Assembly (NCBI GenBank): GCA_023300205.1
Contig: JALZVD010000174.1
Span: 1 to 14,422 of the forward strand
Source: Akkermansiaceae bacterium
Lineage (GTDB): Bacteria; Verrucomicrobiota; Verrucomicrobiia; Verrucomicrobiales; Akkermansiaceae
Direction: 5' to 3'
Length of the DNA: 14,422 nt
This document shows positions 14,210-14,422 of this stretch, one piece after another. The position numbers and the translations under genes are program-made. Position 1 is the first letter of the stretch, and every line of letters begins with the position of its first letter. Under the pieces are notes generated by a model, which did no database searches, had not been told where the DNA came from, and saw only the letters and a list, made by a program, of their open reading frames with translations.

Positions 14210-14378
14210 CTGCAATAAGGCTATTCTTTACGTCTGAAAGGGATACTCGTTCATCATTACGTCGTTCAGCAACGCAAGCTAGATCACTTATGTCTTCCAT
14301 AAGATCTTCATATTCGGTGATTGGTATTATCACAGCAACCTTACCGCCTTCGGAATCGGTGATATATTGAGTGTTCAT
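14190..14378 (-). CDS. Type II antitoxin, Phd/YefM-RelB-like
   Basis: 62 residues from the ATG at 14376-14378, which I prefer to a TTG six codons upstream (14394-14396). The start MNTQYITDSEGGKVAVIIPITEYE matches the N-terminal beta-strand region of short RelB/Phd-type antitoxins, in which TDxEGxKVAVIIPIxEYExL is typical. The C-terminal half (DLACVAERRNDERVSLSDVKNSLIADGLL) is the acidic, helical toxin-wrapping part. Such proteins bind the toxin directly and repress their own operon. The gene is complete and overlaps the start of the broken toxin gene by 20 bases, as expected for a translationally coupled pair. Because the toxin is interrupted, this is now probably an orphan antitoxin, either on its way to decay or retained to neutralise a related toxin elsewhere. 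Only 44 bases of upstream sequence are available, so the promoter is not visible. Confidence 0.78.
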   Translation of the reverse strand: MNTQYITDSEGGKVAVIIPITEYEDLMEDISDLACVAERRNDERVSLSDVKNSLIADGLLPS

Positions 14379-14422
14379 GAGATGAATATTGCACAAAACC
14401 TTACGTTTGTCGATTTTTAAGA

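Noticed and set aside
1..14422. CRISPR array, insertion sequence, integrase or phage genes
   Set aside because: No regularly spaced direct repeats, transposase or integrase motifs, terminal inverted repeats or phage structural genes were seen. The single tRNA gene has no attachment-site duplication that I could find.

Overview
The window looks like a chromosomal segment of a Verrucomicrobiota-type (PVC superphylum) bacterium. The best pointer is an adjacent pair encoding a DUF1592-group cytochrome-like protein and a Tat-exported DUF1552 protein (9940-13749), a combination typical of Planctomycetota and Verrucomicrobiota. The ThuA-domain exported protein and the near absence of Shine-Dalgarno sequences fit this. 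No phage, insertion sequence, CRISPR array or rRNA was seen.

Layout. Bases 1-936 (+) hold the 3' part of a membrane-anchored, Gln/Leu-rich coiled-coil protein whose start lies outside the window. A tRNA-Phe(GAA) gene follows at 1111-1186 (+). From 1230 to about 9496 every gene is on the minus strand. In transcription order these are: an alkaline-phosphatase-superfamily protein of the EboF-like type (8132-9496), a processive family-2 glycosyltransferase (6443-7966), an L,D-transpeptidase lipoprotein (5795-6421), a RodA/FtsW SEDS protein (4491-5744), a PrmA-type methyltransferase (3634-4476), an aspartate aminotransferase (2264-3430) and a ThuA-domain protein (1230-2186). The glycosyltransferase, transpeptidase, RodA and PrmA genes are 14-50 bases apart and probably form one envelope-building operon. 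A clear intrinsic terminator follows the aminotransferase gene, only 16 bases before the ThuA start codon.

From 9940 the plus strand carries the DUF1592/DUF1552 pair, 12 bases apart. The DUF1592 protein is unusual: two tandem zinc-ribbon domains and a single membrane helix precede the c-type haem region. The right end (13949-14378, minus strand) is a type II toxin-antitoxin locus with an intact antitoxin and a RelE-family toxin broken by one in-frame TAA.

The plus strand is strongly C- and A-rich and poor in G, even between genes (about 123 C to 24 G by hand count in 9541-9900). This suggests strong replication-linked strand bias, with the minus strand probably leading. Nothing in the window is a self-evident new defence or mobile system. 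The most noteworthy items are the zinc-ribbon/cytochrome fusion, the broken toxin beside its kept antitoxin, the compact envelope operon, and the terminator placed like an attenuator before the ThuA gene.
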